Shown piece by piece: positions 24,274 through 33,053 of a stretch of 64,000 bases of DNA. The notes under the pieces were generated by a model, which had not been told where the DNA came from, ran no database searches, and was given only the letters and a program-made list of their open reading frames with translations. The stretch spans positions 23,582 through 87,581 of the forward strand of contig SUZH01000009.1 in assembly GCA_015060045.1 (NCBI GenBank). Reading direction: 5' to 3'. Position 1 is the stretch's first letter. Every line of letters starts with the position of its first letter. This DNA is from Rikenellaceae bacterium. GTDB lineage: Bacteria > Bacteroidota > Bacteroidia > Bacteroidales > Rikenellaceae. The position numbers were made by a program, and so were the translations under genes.

Positions 24274-26094
24274 CTACTCCTCGTCCTTGGCGGCCTTCTT
24301 GCCCTTCTTGGCCTCAGCCTCCATAGCGCTCTTCAGAGCAGCCAGACCGGCGATATCGCCGAGCGTGGTCTTCTCTACCGAAGCGTTGATCTTCTTCACG
24401 GTCGACTTCGTAGCGTCAGCAGCAGCGCGCTTCTCAGCCTTCTCGGCAGCGATCTCGGCACGCTTGGCATCCTCGTACGTACGAACGTGCGACAGGGTGA
24501 TGCGCTTCGTAGCCTTCGAGAACTCGATCACCTTGAACGAGAGCTTCTCACCGGCCTTCGGGGTCGTACCGTCCTCCTTCGTCAGCTGACGCGAGGGGCA
24601 GAAGCCCTCAACGTTCTCAGCCAGCGTTACAACGGCACCCTTCTCGGTCAGCTCCGAGATCGTACCCTCTACTACGCTGTCAACGGGGAACTGAGCCTCG
24701 ATAGCTGCCCAGGGGTTCTCCTCGAGCTGCTTGTGACCCAGCGACAGACGACGGTTCTCCTTGTCGATCTCGAGTACTACAACCTCGATATCGGCACCTA
24801 CCTGCGTGAACTCACCCGGGTGCTTAACCTTCTTCGTCCACGAGAGATCCGAGATGTGGATCAGACCATCGATACCCTCCTCGATCTCAACGAATACGCC
24901 GAAGTTCGTGAAGTTACGTACCTTAGCCGTGCACTTGGCACCTACGGGGTAACGCGTCTCGATCGACTCCCAGGGATCAGCGGTGAGCTGCTTGATACCC
25001 AGCGACATCTTGCGCTCGGCACGATCCAACGTCAGCACTACGGCCTCTACTTCGTCACCTACCTTCATGAACTCCTGAGCCGAACGCAGGTGCTGGCTCC
25101 ACGACATCTCCGATACGTGGATCAGACCCTCAACACCGGCTACGATCTCAACAAATGCACCGTAGTCAGCCATTACGACTACCTTACCCTTTACCTTATC
25201 GCCAACAGCGAGGTTCTGGTCGAGGGCCTCCCACGGATGAGCCGTGAGCTGCTTCAGACCCAGAGCAATGCGCTTCTTGGCATCGTCGAAGTCGAGAATA
25301 ACAACCTGAATCTTCTGATCCAAAGCAACTACCTCCTCGGGGTGGCTTACGCGGCCCCACGACAGGTCGGTGATGTGAATCAGACCGTCTACACCACCCA
25401 GGTCTACGAATACACCGTACGAAGTGATGTTCTTGACGGTACCCTCGAGGATCTGACCCTTCTCGAGCTTCGACATGATCACCTGCTTCTGGGCCTCGAG
25501 CTCGGCCTCGATGAGTGCCTTGTGCGAAACCACTACGTTACGGAACTCCTGGTTGATCTTAACAACCTTGAACTCCATCGTCTTGTCAACGTAGATATCG
25601 TAGTCGCGGATGGGCTTCACGTCGATCTGCGAACCCGGGAGGAAGGCCTCGATACCGAATACATCGACAATCATACCGCCCTTCGTGCGGCACTTGATGT
25701 AACCCTTGATGATCTCGTCCTTCTCGAGGGCCTCGTTTACGCGATCCCACGACTTGAGCTGACGAGCCTTCTTGTGCGACAGCGACAGCTGGCCGTTCTT
25801 ATCCTCGGCCGAATCAACATACACCTCAACGGCGTCACCGATCTTGAGCTCGGGGTTGTAACGGAACTCGGCAACCGAGATCACGCCCTCCGACTTGTAA
25901 CCGATGTTTACCAGCACCTCACGCTTCGTGATGCCGGTTACCGTACCCTCGACAACCTCGCCGACGTTGATGTTCGACAGCGTCTTGTCGTAAGCCTCGG
26001 TGATCAGCTCCTTCGACTGGTCGTACAGACCCAGCTCCTGCTCAAATGCGTTCCAATCGAAATTCTCGTTCGAAACATGCTTCATTTCTTCCAT
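24274..26094 (-). CDS. rpsA: 30S ribosomal protein S1
   Basis: 606 aa from the ATG at 26094 (MEEMKHVSNENFDWNAFEQE); longer frames to 26160 lack family similarity. Six S1/OB repeats are visible, for example VVEGTVTGITKREVLVNIGY, ILEGTVKNITSYGVFVDLGG, KVKGKVVVMADYGAFVEIVA, KCTAKVRNFTNFGVFVEIEE and VVEGTISELTEKGAVVTLAE. The C-terminus is a Lys/Ala-rich tail. Binds mRNA and helps start translation, especially where Shine-Dalgarno sequences are poor, as in this phylum. Promoter at 26192-26220. Confidence 0.97.
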   Translation of the reverse strand: MEEMKHVSNENFDWNAFEQELGLYDQSKELITEAYDKTLSNINVGEVVEGTVTGITKREVLVNIGYKSEGVISVAEFRYNPELKIGDAVEVYVDSAEDKNGQLSLSHKKARQLKSWDRVNEALEKDEIIKGYIKCRTKGGMIVDVFGIEAFLPGSQIDVKPIRDYDIYVDKTMEFKVVKINQEFRNVVVSHKALIEAELEAQKQVIMSKLEKGQILEGTVKNITSYGVFVDLGGVDGLIHITDLSWGRVSHPEEVVALDQKIQVVILDFDDAKKRIALGLKQLTAHPWEALDQNLAVGDKVKGKVVVMADYGAFVEIVAGVEGLIHVSEMSWSQHLRSAQEFMKVGDEVEAVVLTLDRAERKMSLGIKQLTADPWESIETRYPVGAKCTAKVRNFTNFGVFVEIEEGIDGLIHISDLSWTKKVKHPGEFTQVGADIEVVVLEIDKENRRLSLGHKQLEENPWAAIEAQFPVDSVVEGTISELTEKGAVVTLAENVEGFCPSRQLTKEDGTTPKAGEKLSFKVIEFSKATKRITLSHVRTYEDAKRAEIAAEKAEKRAAADATKSTVKKINASVEKTTLGDIAGLAALKSAMEAEAKKGKKAAKDEE

Positions 26095-26191
26095 GTTGGA
26101 AATTCTTTTTGCGATACAATCGCTCGTTAAATGGTTAATAATAAATATTTTACAACCCATTCATACGCATATGACGCGCACAAAGGGACTG

Positions 26192-26220
26192 CAAAGTTAC
26201 GATAAAAAATTAAAAAGCAA
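26192..26220 (-). promoter_or_regulatory. Promoter of rpsA
   Basis: Minus strand TTG (26220-26218), 18 bases, TAACTTTG (26199-26192); leader of about 90 bases. Confidence 0.55.
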
Positions 26221-26285
26221 AAATTAAACGTGTTTTTTTGCAGGGAATGAGCCATTTAGCCGTTTCCTTGCAGCGCACGCACCGA

Positions 26286-27704
26286 CTACTCTTTCCGCTC
26301 GATCGTAGCGTGTTGCTCGTTGTCGGGCGTCACGGGGGCACGACGTAACGCCTCGATCATCAGATCCGTGATCAACTCCTCGCGAATACGGCCATCGGTG
26401 TACTCCAGCCCGGCATAGGTCTTAAAGGCGTAGTCCGAGATGGCGACACGGTAGGTACGTCCCTCCTTCAGGGTCGGGAAAGCGGCATCGATCGCCTCGT
26501 CCTGCGCATTCACATAAATCGTGTAGGGTGTCGTCGAATGCAGGTCGATGCGATGGCCCTCACGCGTATCCTCGTTGTATTTGGTAACGAGCATCTTGCG
26601 CATCTGAGCAGGGGTCATCTTCATCTCCGCCACGTGCGACGAGAAGGGCTCCAAATCATACACCGCCGCCGTACCGACGCCACCCATTTCGAGCGAGTCC
26701 ATGCGCACACCGCCTCGGTGATAGAAGCCCACCTCGGCCTGCGTCTTACGCACCATCAGATCGACAAACCAATTGGCCAACCCCACCTGCGTAGCGGTCT
26801 CGGTCAGCGTACCGATCGGACGATTCAGCTCCTCGTCGGCATAGTAGCGATCAACCACCTTTTGGCAAGCCGAATCGGGAGCATAGGAGGTGGTCAAGAT
26901 ATTCTCATAATCGACTGAAAGGATGCGTTTTCCCTTCATGCGGATGGTCGTAGCGCCTACGTTGCGCAGGTCCTTGTAGGTCTGACCGAGTTGCGTACCG
27001 TTCACGATCGTGTCGAGGTATTCGTGCGTGTGGCCGCTGACGAGCAGATCGTAGCGTGTCTCACGGTTCAACAACTCATAATCGCGATCGTGTCCCATGT
27101 GCGAAAGCAGCACCAACACATCGACCTTCTGACGCAACGCGTCGGCTGCCGCAATGGCCGCCTCCTGCGGATCGCTGAAGCGCAACCCCTTGTAGCTCTC
27201 GGGTTTACCGGCCGGATGGCCCTGCCCCTCGTAGTTGGTCACTACACCCACAAAACCGATCTTTACGCCTCCTCGCTCAAGGATTGTCCACGGTGCCACG
27301 GGGGCAAAAGTGGCCGTATCACTCTCGATGTTGGCACATACCACCTCGCTTTCAAACACCGAGTCGAGCAGAGCGCCCAAATGCGCCTGACCGAAGTCAA
27401 ACTCGTGGTTGCCGAGCGTCACCACGTCATACCCCAGCCCGTTCATCATTTCGACGATCGGACGGCCGTGCTCGGCTACCTTGTCGACATAGGCGTTACC
27501 CGTCCAACGGTCGCCGGCATCGACCAACAACACATGATCCACCGTATCGCGACACGCCCGAACGGCTGCCATCAGGTGGGGAAAGCGCTGGATCTTGCCG
27601 TGCATATCGTTCGTGGAGAGGATCACGAGGGTCTGCTCGTGCGTATGACAGGCCGTCAGCGACAGCGCGAAGAGTGCCACGAGGGCGTAAATGCATTTTT
27701 TCAT
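26286..27704 (-). CDS. 5'-nucleotidase/UshA-like lipoprotein
   Basis: 472 aa. The start at 27704 gives the lipoprotein signal MKKCIYALVALFALSLTAC. A calcineurin-like metallophosphatase domain follows: ILSTNDMHGKIQRFPHLMAA, LLVDAGDRWTGN, VVTLGNHEFDFGQ, LLSHMGHDRDYEL, DLLVSGHTHEYL. Then the 5'-nucleotidase C-terminal domain: VGLANWFVDLMVRKTQAEVG, FYHRGGVRMDSL, VYDLEPFSSHVAEMKMTPAQ. It should hydrolyse nucleotides or sugar nucleotides in the periplasm. Divergent from the uridine kinase-like gene. Confidence 0.93.
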   Translation of the reverse strand: MKKCIYALVALFALSLTACHTHEQTLVILSTNDMHGKIQRFPHLMAAVRACRDTVDHVLLVDAGDRWTGNAYVDKVAEHGRPIVEMMNGLGYDVVTLGNHEFDFGQAHLGALLDSVFESEVVCANIESDTATFAPVAPWTILERGGVKIGFVGVVTNYEGQGHPAGKPESYKGLRFSDPQEAAIAAADALRQKVDVLVLLSHMGHDRDYELLNRETRYDLLVSGHTHEYLDTIVNGTQLGQTYKDLRNVGATTIRMKGKRILSVDYENILTTSYAPDSACQKVVDRYYADEELNRPIGTLTETATQVGLANWFVDLMVRKTQAEVGFYHRGGVRMDSLEMGGVGTAAVYDLEPFSSHVAEMKMTPAQMRKMLVTKYNEDTREGHRIDLHSTTPYTIYVNAQDEAIDAAFPTLKEGRTYRVAISDYAFKTYAGLEYTDGRIREELITDLMIEALRRAPVTPDNEQHATIERKE

Positions 27705-27735
27705 GGTCAAATTCAATCGTTCACAACTCTTTTTC

Positions 27736-27766
27736 TTGGCAAAATTAAAAACATTTTCTAACTTTA
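27736..27766 (+). promoter_or_regulatory. Divergent promoter region
   Basis: Plus strand: TTG (27736-27738), 20 bases, TAACTTTA (27759-27766). Minus strand: TAATTTTG (27747-27740) for the nucleotidase gene. Confidence 0.4.
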
Positions 27767-27792
27767 GCTCACTTTAATAACAAGATTTTGTC

Positions 27793-29463
27793 ATGAATGA
27801 TTTGATTCGCGTCCTCTGCGAAAACAACCAATGCGAGTGGAAGGTCGAGATCGGCACGCCGCTCTCGGAGCTGGCCTCGAAGTTGGGCGATCAGCCCTAC
27901 CCGCTGTTGGCAGCGTTGGTTAATAACCGCATCAAGGAGCTCTCCTACCGCATCTACACCCCCGTTACCGTCCGTTTCATCGATGCCACCTCCTTCACCG
28001 GCATCCGCGTCCTGCAACGTACCGCCTGGTTTATCCTCCAGATGGCCGTGGCACGTTGCTACCCCGATCGCAAGCTCTACATCCGCCACTCGATGGGTCA
28101 AAGCGGCTTCTACTGTGAGGTGGAGGGGATCGACAACTTTACCTCCGAGCAGATTGCGACGCTCGAAGAGGAGATTCGACGCATCGTAAAGGCCGATCTC
28201 CCGATCCGCCGCCAAAAACTGCTTACGACCGAAGTCCACGACCGCTACGCGGCACGCGGCTTTGACGATAAGATCGACCTGCTGGAAACCCTGCCGCGTC
28301 TTTATAGCGACCTCTATACGATGGGGGACGAGATCGGCTACTTCTACGGCGCATTAGCCCCCTCATCGGGCTATCTGAACCACTTCTGCCTGCGCCCCTA
28401 TTACCGCGGGCTCTTCTTCGGCCTGCCGCTGCGCACCAACCCCGAGGAGGTGAGCTGCGAGGTGTTGCAAAACAAGATGGCCGACGTCTTCCGCGAGTAC
28501 CAGACGTGGGTCGATATGATGGGGGTTCCGACCGTGGGCGCCATCAACCGCCGCATCCGCAACGGCGAGGCCGGCTCGCTAATCAAGGTCGCCGAGGCCT
28601 TTCACGAGCGTAAATTTGCCTGGATCGCCGACCAAATTCTGGAGGCCAACCGCACCCACGGCACTCGCCTGGTGCTCATTTCGGGTCCTTCGTCCAGCGG
28701 CAAGACCACCTCGTCGAAACGTCTCAGCATCCAGCTCGGTGTGCTGGGTCTGAAGCCCATTATGCTGTCGCTCGATGACTACTTTGTGGATCGCGACAAG
28801 ACGCCGCGCGACGAGACGGGCGACTACGATTTCGAGGCGCTGGAGGCGATCGACCTAAAGCTCTTCAACGACCACCTGCAACGCCTGATGCGTGGCGAGG
28901 CGGTGGAGATTCCGCGCTACGACTTTATCACGGGACGTCGCTGCTGGCATGAATCGCCCCTGCAGCTCGACGAGCGATCGATTCTGGTCATCGAGGGCAT
29001 TCACGGCCTCAATCCGCGCCTCACACCTGCCATCCCCGATCATCAGAAGTTCCGCATCTACATCTCGTGCCTTACGTCGGTGGCGATGGATAACCTGACG
29101 CGCATCTCGACGACCGACAACCGCATGCTGCGCCGCCTGATTCGCGACCACCACACCCGTGGCGCCAACGCCCTGGCAACCCTCCGACGCTTCCCGTCGG
29201 TGCGCCGTGGCGAGGAGAAACACATCTTCCCCTATCAGGAGGAGGCCGACGTAATGCTCAACTCGTCGCTCTTCTACGAACTTTCGGTTCTGCGCCCCTA
29301 CGCCGAGCAGATTCTGCGCGAGGTGCCCAACACCGAGCCCGAATATGACGAGGCACGCCGCCTGCTGAAGGTCCTCGAGAACTTCGTCCCCTGTCCGGCC
29401 GAGGAGATTCCGCCCACCTCCGTCCTGCGCGAGTTTATCGGAGGGAGCACTTTCAAGTATTAA
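27793..29463 (+). CDS. TGS-domain uridine kinase-like protein
   Basis: 556 aa, three parts: an N-terminal TGS-like domain (about 1-65, ending VTVRFIDATSFTGIR), a threonyl-tRNA-synthetase-like second additional domain (LYIRHSMGQSGFYCEVEG), and a C-terminal P-loop kinase of the uridine kinase family (SGPSSSGKTTSSKRLSIQLG, residues about 297-316; LSLDDYFVDRDKTPRDETGD; ILVIEGIHGLNPRLT). This fused architecture is common in Bacteroidetes and Firmicutes and is usually called a nucleoside kinase. It probably phosphorylates uridine or cytidine, but whether the tRNA-synthetase-like part has a separate role is not known. Confidence 0.9.
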   Translation: MNDLIRVLCENNQCEWKVEIGTPLSELASKLGDQPYPLLAALVNNRIKELSYRIYTPVTVRFIDATSFTGIRVLQRTAWFILQMAVARCYPDRKLYIRHSMGQSGFYCEVEGIDNFTSEQIATLEEEIRRIVKADLPIRRQKLLTTEVHDRYAARGFDDKIDLLETLPRLYSDLYTMGDEIGYFYGALAPSSGYLNHFCLRPYYRGLFFGLPLRTNPEEVSCEVLQNKMADVFREYQTWVDMMGVPTVGAINRRIRNGEAGSLIKVAEAFHERKFAWIADQILEANRTHGTRLVLISGPSSSGKTTSSKRLSIQLGVLGLKPIMLSLDDYFVDRDKTPRDETGDYDFEALEAIDLKLFNDHLQRLMRGEAVEIPRYDFITGRRCWHESPLQLDERSILVIEGIHGLNPRLTPAIPDHQKFRIYISCLTSVAMDNLTRISTTDNRMLRRLIRDHHTRGANALATLRRFPSVRRGEEKHIFPYQEEADVMLNSSLFYELSVLRPYAEQILREVPNTEPEYDEARRLLKVLENFVPCPAEEIPPTSVLREFIGGSTFKY

Positions 29464-29494
29464 TTCGCAATTTAGAACCCAAAATTCAAAATTA
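29461..29494. repeat. AT-rich intergenic repeat (family C)
   Basis: AATTTAGAACCCAAAATTCA and AAATT strings directly after the stop codon, like 7858, 19938 and 57935. Confidence 0.45.
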
Positions 29495-29498
29495 AGAT

Positions 29499-29506
29499 TA
29501 CCTTTG
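29499..29506 (+). promoter_or_regulatory. -7 box of gcvP
   Basis: TACCTTTG, 37 bases before the gcvP start codon. No TTG at the expected -33 position. Confidence 0.45.
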
Positions 29507-29542
29507 TCGTCAGAAACGAAATAACATAAAAACACAACGATA

Positions 29543-32365
29543 ATGTTTGATCAATTTTCCTCGCGCCACATCGGCGTTACGAATCCCGACGAGCTGAACG
29601 AGATGCTCGCAGTGATCGGAGTCAAGAGCGTGGATGAGCTGATTCAGCAGGTCATTCCGCAATCGATTCGCCTGAAGAAACCTTTGGCACTCACCCCCGC
29701 CATGAGCGAGTACGAGTTTGCCACCCACATCCGCTCGTTGGCCGAGCGCAACCGCCAGTTGCGTTCGTTTATCGGCATGGGTTACTACCCCACGGCCGTA
29801 CCGGCAGCCGTGACGCGCAACGTCTTTGAAAATCCCGCCTGGTACACCTCCTACACCCCCTATCAGGCCGAGATTTCGCAGGGTCGTCTGGAGGCTCTCC
29901 TCAACTACCAGACCGCCATTATCTCGCTGACAGGCATGGAGATCGGCAACTGCTCGCTGCTGGACGAGGCTACGGCCACGGCCGAGGCGATGCTGATGAT
30001 GTTTGCCCTCCGCTCGCGCGAAGCGGTCAAGGAGGGGCGCTGTCAGCTCTTCGTCGATCGCAACATCTTCCCGCAGACGCTCGACGTGCTGCTGACGCGT
30101 AGCGAGCCCTTCGGCATCGAACTGATCGTCGATGAGTGGGCCGAGTACGAATTTACGGGCAAGGAGTTCGGTGCCATCGTGCAGTATCCCGCTGCCGATG
30201 GTAAGGTGTGCGACTATGCCGCCTTCACGGCCAAGGCTCACGAGCAGGGAGTCTTGGTAACGGCCGTGGCCGATCTGCTCGCGCTGGCGCTGTTGAAGGC
30301 TCCGGGCGAGTGGGGTGCCGACATCGTGACCGGTTCGACCCAGCGCCTCGGTACGCCGATGGGCTTCGGTGGCCCGCATGCCGGCTACATGACCACACGC
30401 GAAAGCTACAAGCGTAACATGCCGGGCCGCATCATCGGCGTTTCGGTCGATCGTCGCGGCAAGCGTGCCCTGCGCATGGCGCTCCAGATGCGTGAGCAGC
30501 ACATCAAGCGCGAGCGTGCCACCTCGAATATCTGCACCGCCTCGGCCCTGATGGCCTCGATGGTGGGTTTCTACTGCATCTACAACGGCCCCGAGGGGTT
30601 GAAACGTGCCGCCACGACGGCTCACCGTGCTGCCTGCAACACGTCACGCGCCCTGGAGGCATTGGGTTATAAACTGACCAACGAGATCTTCTTCGACACG
30701 CTCGACGTAGAGGCTGAGGCTTCGGTCATCCAGTCGATCGCCCTCGAGGAGGGGATCAACTTCTACTACCCGAGCGACGAGCGCGTACGCCTCTCGTTTG
30801 ACGAGGTGACGACCGACGAGGAGATTGAGACCGTCATCCGCATCTTCGCCACGGCAGTCGGCAAAAAGTCGAAGGCCGTGAAGGGTGATGCCCCCTCGGT
30901 GATCCCTGCCGAGTTGGTACGTACGAGCGGCTACCTCACGGAGCCGATTTTCAACCGCTACCGCTCGGAGAGCGCCCTGATGCGCTACATCAAGAAGCTC
31001 GAGCACCGCGATATTTCGCTGGCCGACTCGATGATCTCGCTCGGTTCGTGCACCATGAAGCTCAACGCCGCCGCCATCATGCAGCCCCTCTCGCTCAGCG
31101 GTTTCCAGAACATGCACCCCTTCGCCCCCGCCGATCAGACGGAGGGTTACGCGGAGCTGATCACGGAGCTGGAGCAGGATCTGGCAACCATCACGGGCTT
31201 CGCTGCCTGCTCGCTCCAGCCCAACTCGGGTGCTGCGGGTGAGTATGCCGGTCTGATGACGATCCGCGCCTACCACCAGAGCCGCGGTCAGGGCTACCGC
31301 AACATCGTGCTGATCCCCGCATCGGCCCACGGTACGAACCCCGCATCGGCAGCCATGGCCGGTATGAAGATCGTTACTGTGGCCTGCGACACGAACGGCA
31401 ATATCGACGTGGAGGATCTGAAGAAGAAGGCCGAGGAGCATAGCTCGGAGCTGTGCGGTCTGATGGTAACCTACCCCTCGACCCACGGTGTATTTGAGAG
31501 CGGTATCCGCGAGATTGTCGATGCAATCCACGATGCAGGCGGTATGGTCTATATGGATGGTGCCAACATGAACGCCCAGGTAGGTCTGACGAACCCGGGC
31601 TACATCGGTGCCGATGTCTGCCACCTGAACCTGCACAAGACCTTTGCCATGCCGCACGGCGGTGGCGGTCCGGGTGTAGGCCCGATCTGCGTGTGCGAGG
31701 CGCTGAAGCCCTTCCTGCCGACCCACCCGATCGTAGCTACGGGCGGCGAAGAGGGCATCACGGCGGTCGCCTCGTCGCCCTGGGGTTCGGCGCTGCTGCT
31801 CCCAATCACGTATGGTTACATCAAGATGCTCGGTGAGGAGGGACTCAAGAAGGCTACCGAGATGGCGATCGTCAATGCCAACTACATGGCTTCGGCCCTC
31901 AAGGAGGAGTATCGCACCTACTACACGGGGCAGACGGGGCGCGTAGCGCATGAGATGATCCTCGACCTGACGAACTTTAAGAAGGATTACAACATCGACT
32001 GCGGCAACATTGCCCACCGCCTGATGGACTACGGCTTCCACGCCCCGACCCTTTCGTTCCCCGTACATGAGACCTTGATGGTCGAGCCTACGGAGTCGGA
32101 GCCGAAGGAGGAGATGGATCGCTTCATCCAGACCATGATCCGCATCAAGCGCGAATGCGAGGCGGCTGCAGGTCAGGAGGATAACGTGGTGAAGATGGCG
32201 CCCCATACGGCCGAGGAGCTGTGCGGTGAGTGGTCGCACCCCTACACGCGCGAGGAGGCTGCCTTCCCGCTCGATTGGGTACGCGAGTCGAAGTTCTTCC
32301 CCTATGTTTCGAAGATCGACAACGGATTCGGCGACAGAAACCTCTGCTGCGTGAACCAGGAGTAA
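29543..32365 (+). CDS. gcvP: Glycine dehydrogenase (decarboxylating), P protein
   Basis: 940 aa, the full-length single-chain form (N- and C-terminal halves fused). Decarboxylates glycine and passes the aminomethyl group to the H protein of the glycine cleavage system. Seen: FSSRHIGVTNPDELNEMLAV, RSFIGMGYYPTAVPAAVTRN, NPAWYTSYTPYQAEISQGRL, LGSCTMKLNAAAIMQPLS, and the PLP lysine in CHLNLHKTFAMPHGGGGPGV. gcvT and gcvH are not in the window. The frame is intact. Confidence 0.97.
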   Translation: MFDQFSSRHIGVTNPDELNEMLAVIGVKSVDELIQQVIPQSIRLKKPLALTPAMSEYEFATHIRSLAERNRQLRSFIGMGYYPTAVPAAVTRNVFENPAWYTSYTPYQAEISQGRLEALLNYQTAIISLTGMEIGNCSLLDEATATAEAMLMMFALRSREAVKEGRCQLFVDRNIFPQTLDVLLTRSEPFGIELIVDEWAEYEFTGKEFGAIVQYPAADGKVCDYAAFTAKAHEQGVLVTAVADLLALALLKAPGEWGADIVTGSTQRLGTPMGFGGPHAGYMTTRESYKRNMPGRIIGVSVDRRGKRALRMALQMREQHIKRERATSNICTASALMASMVGFYCIYNGPEGLKRAATTAHRAACNTSRALEALGYKLTNEIFFDTLDVEAEASVIQSIALEEGINFYYPSDERVRLSFDEVTTDEEIETVIRIFATAVGKKSKAVKGDAPSVIPAELVRTSGYLTEPIFNRYRSESALMRYIKKLEHRDISLADSMISLGSCTMKLNAAAIMQPLSLSGFQNMHPFAPADQTEGYAELITELEQDLATITGFAACSLQPNSGAAGEYAGLMTIRAYHQSRGQGYRNIVLIPASAHGTNPASAAMAGMKIVTVACDTNGNIDVEDLKKKAEEHSSELCGLMVTYPSTHGVFESGIREIVDAIHDAGGMVYMDGANMNAQVGLTNPGYIGADVCHLNLHKTFAMPHGGGGPGVGPICVCEALKPFLPTHPIVATGGEEGITAVASSPWGSALLLPITYGYIKMLGEEGLKKATEMAIVNANYMASALKEEYRTYYTGQTGRVAHEMILDLTNFKKDYNIDCGNIAHRLMDYGFHAPTLSFPVHETLMVEPTESEPKEEMDRFIQTMIRIKRECEAAAGQEDNVVKMAPHTAEELCGEWSHPYTREEAAFPLDWVRESKFFPYVSKIDNGFGDRNLCCVNQE

Positions 32366-32381
32366 AAAGATTGCACAAAAT

Positions 32382-32412
32382 TTGGCAACTCGGCGTAAAT
32401 AGGCTACTTTTG
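32382..32412 (+). promoter_or_regulatory. Promoter of the slyD-like gene
   Basis: TTG (32382-32384), 20 bases, TACTTTTG (32405-32412). Confidence 0.6.
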
Positions 32413-32456
32413 CGCCACAAAACAACGAATAACAACACATTAAACTAAGGAATACT

Positions 32457-33005
32457 ATGCAAGTTGCAGCAAATAAGATGGTGGCTGTGGATTACAAGCT
32501 CACCGTAGACGGCCAGGTGGCCGATCAGTCGCGTCCGGGCCAGCCCCTGGAGTTTATCTTTGGTACGGGCATGCTCCTGCCGAAATTTGAGGCTGCTATC
32601 GAGGGCAAAGAGCCCGGTGAGAAGGTAGCCTTCACGCTCGCTCCCGCCGATGGTTATGGCGAGATCATCGAGCAGGCTATTGTCGATCTGCCGAAGGATA
32701 TCTTCATGGTTGACGGCAAGCTGGCCGAGGATATCCTCTTCGTAGGTTCGCAGATTCCGATGGCCGACGCCCAGGGCAACCGCATGCTGGGTATCGTGAA
32801 GGAGGTTGCAGAGACCACCGTCAAGATGGACTTCAACCACCCGATGGCCGGCAAAACGCTCAACTTCGAGGTCGAAGTAATCTCGGTACGCGACGTAACG
32901 CCCGAGGATCTGCAGGGCGGCTGCTCGTGCGGCCACTGCGGTGGCGACTGCGAGGAGGGTTGCGGAGAACACAGCGAGGGTTGCGATTGCGGCCACTGCC
33001 ACTAA
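32457..33005 (+). CDS. slyD: SlyD-like FKBP-type peptidyl-prolyl isomerase
   Basis: 182 aa. FKBP core with VAVDYKLTVDGQVADQSRPG, QPLEFIFGTGMLLPKFEAAI, the inserted IF (chaperone) flap in the middle (FMVDGKLAEDILFVGSQIPM) and FNHPMAGKTLNFEVEVISV. The C-terminus is rich in Cys and His (GGCSCGHCGGDCEEGCGEHS, EGCDCGHCH), a metal-binding tail like that of SlyD proteins that deliver nickel. Cytoplasmic folding helper. Its own promoter and a terminator at 33017 frame it. Confidence 0.92.
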   Translation: MQVAANKMVAVDYKLTVDGQVADQSRPGQPLEFIFGTGMLLPKFEAAIEGKEPGEKVAFTLAPADGYGEIIEQAIVDLPKDIFMVDGKLAEDILFVGSQIPMADAQGNRMLGIVKEVAETTVKMDFNHPMAGKTLNFEVEVISVRDVTPEDLQGGCSCGHCGGDCEEGCGEHSEGCDCGHCH

Positions 33006-33016
33006 AAACCGATCGA

Positions 33017-33040
33017 GGGAGCCGCACGGCTCCCTTTTTT
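33017..33040 (+). terminator. Terminator of the slyD-like gene
   Basis: GGGAGCC-GCAC-GGCTCCC followed by six T. It ends 14 bases before the kinase-WG start codon, leaving no room for an obvious promoter there. Confidence 0.85.
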
Positions 33041-33053
33041 ATTCCATTGCTTC

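Noticed and set aside
24487..26130. A 547-codon open frame opposite rpsA, and similar long antisense frames opposite eno, gcvP, thrS, trxB, pgi, purB and the fumarase gene.
   Set aside because: All are exact antisense shadows of well-recognised genes and have no recognisable motif.
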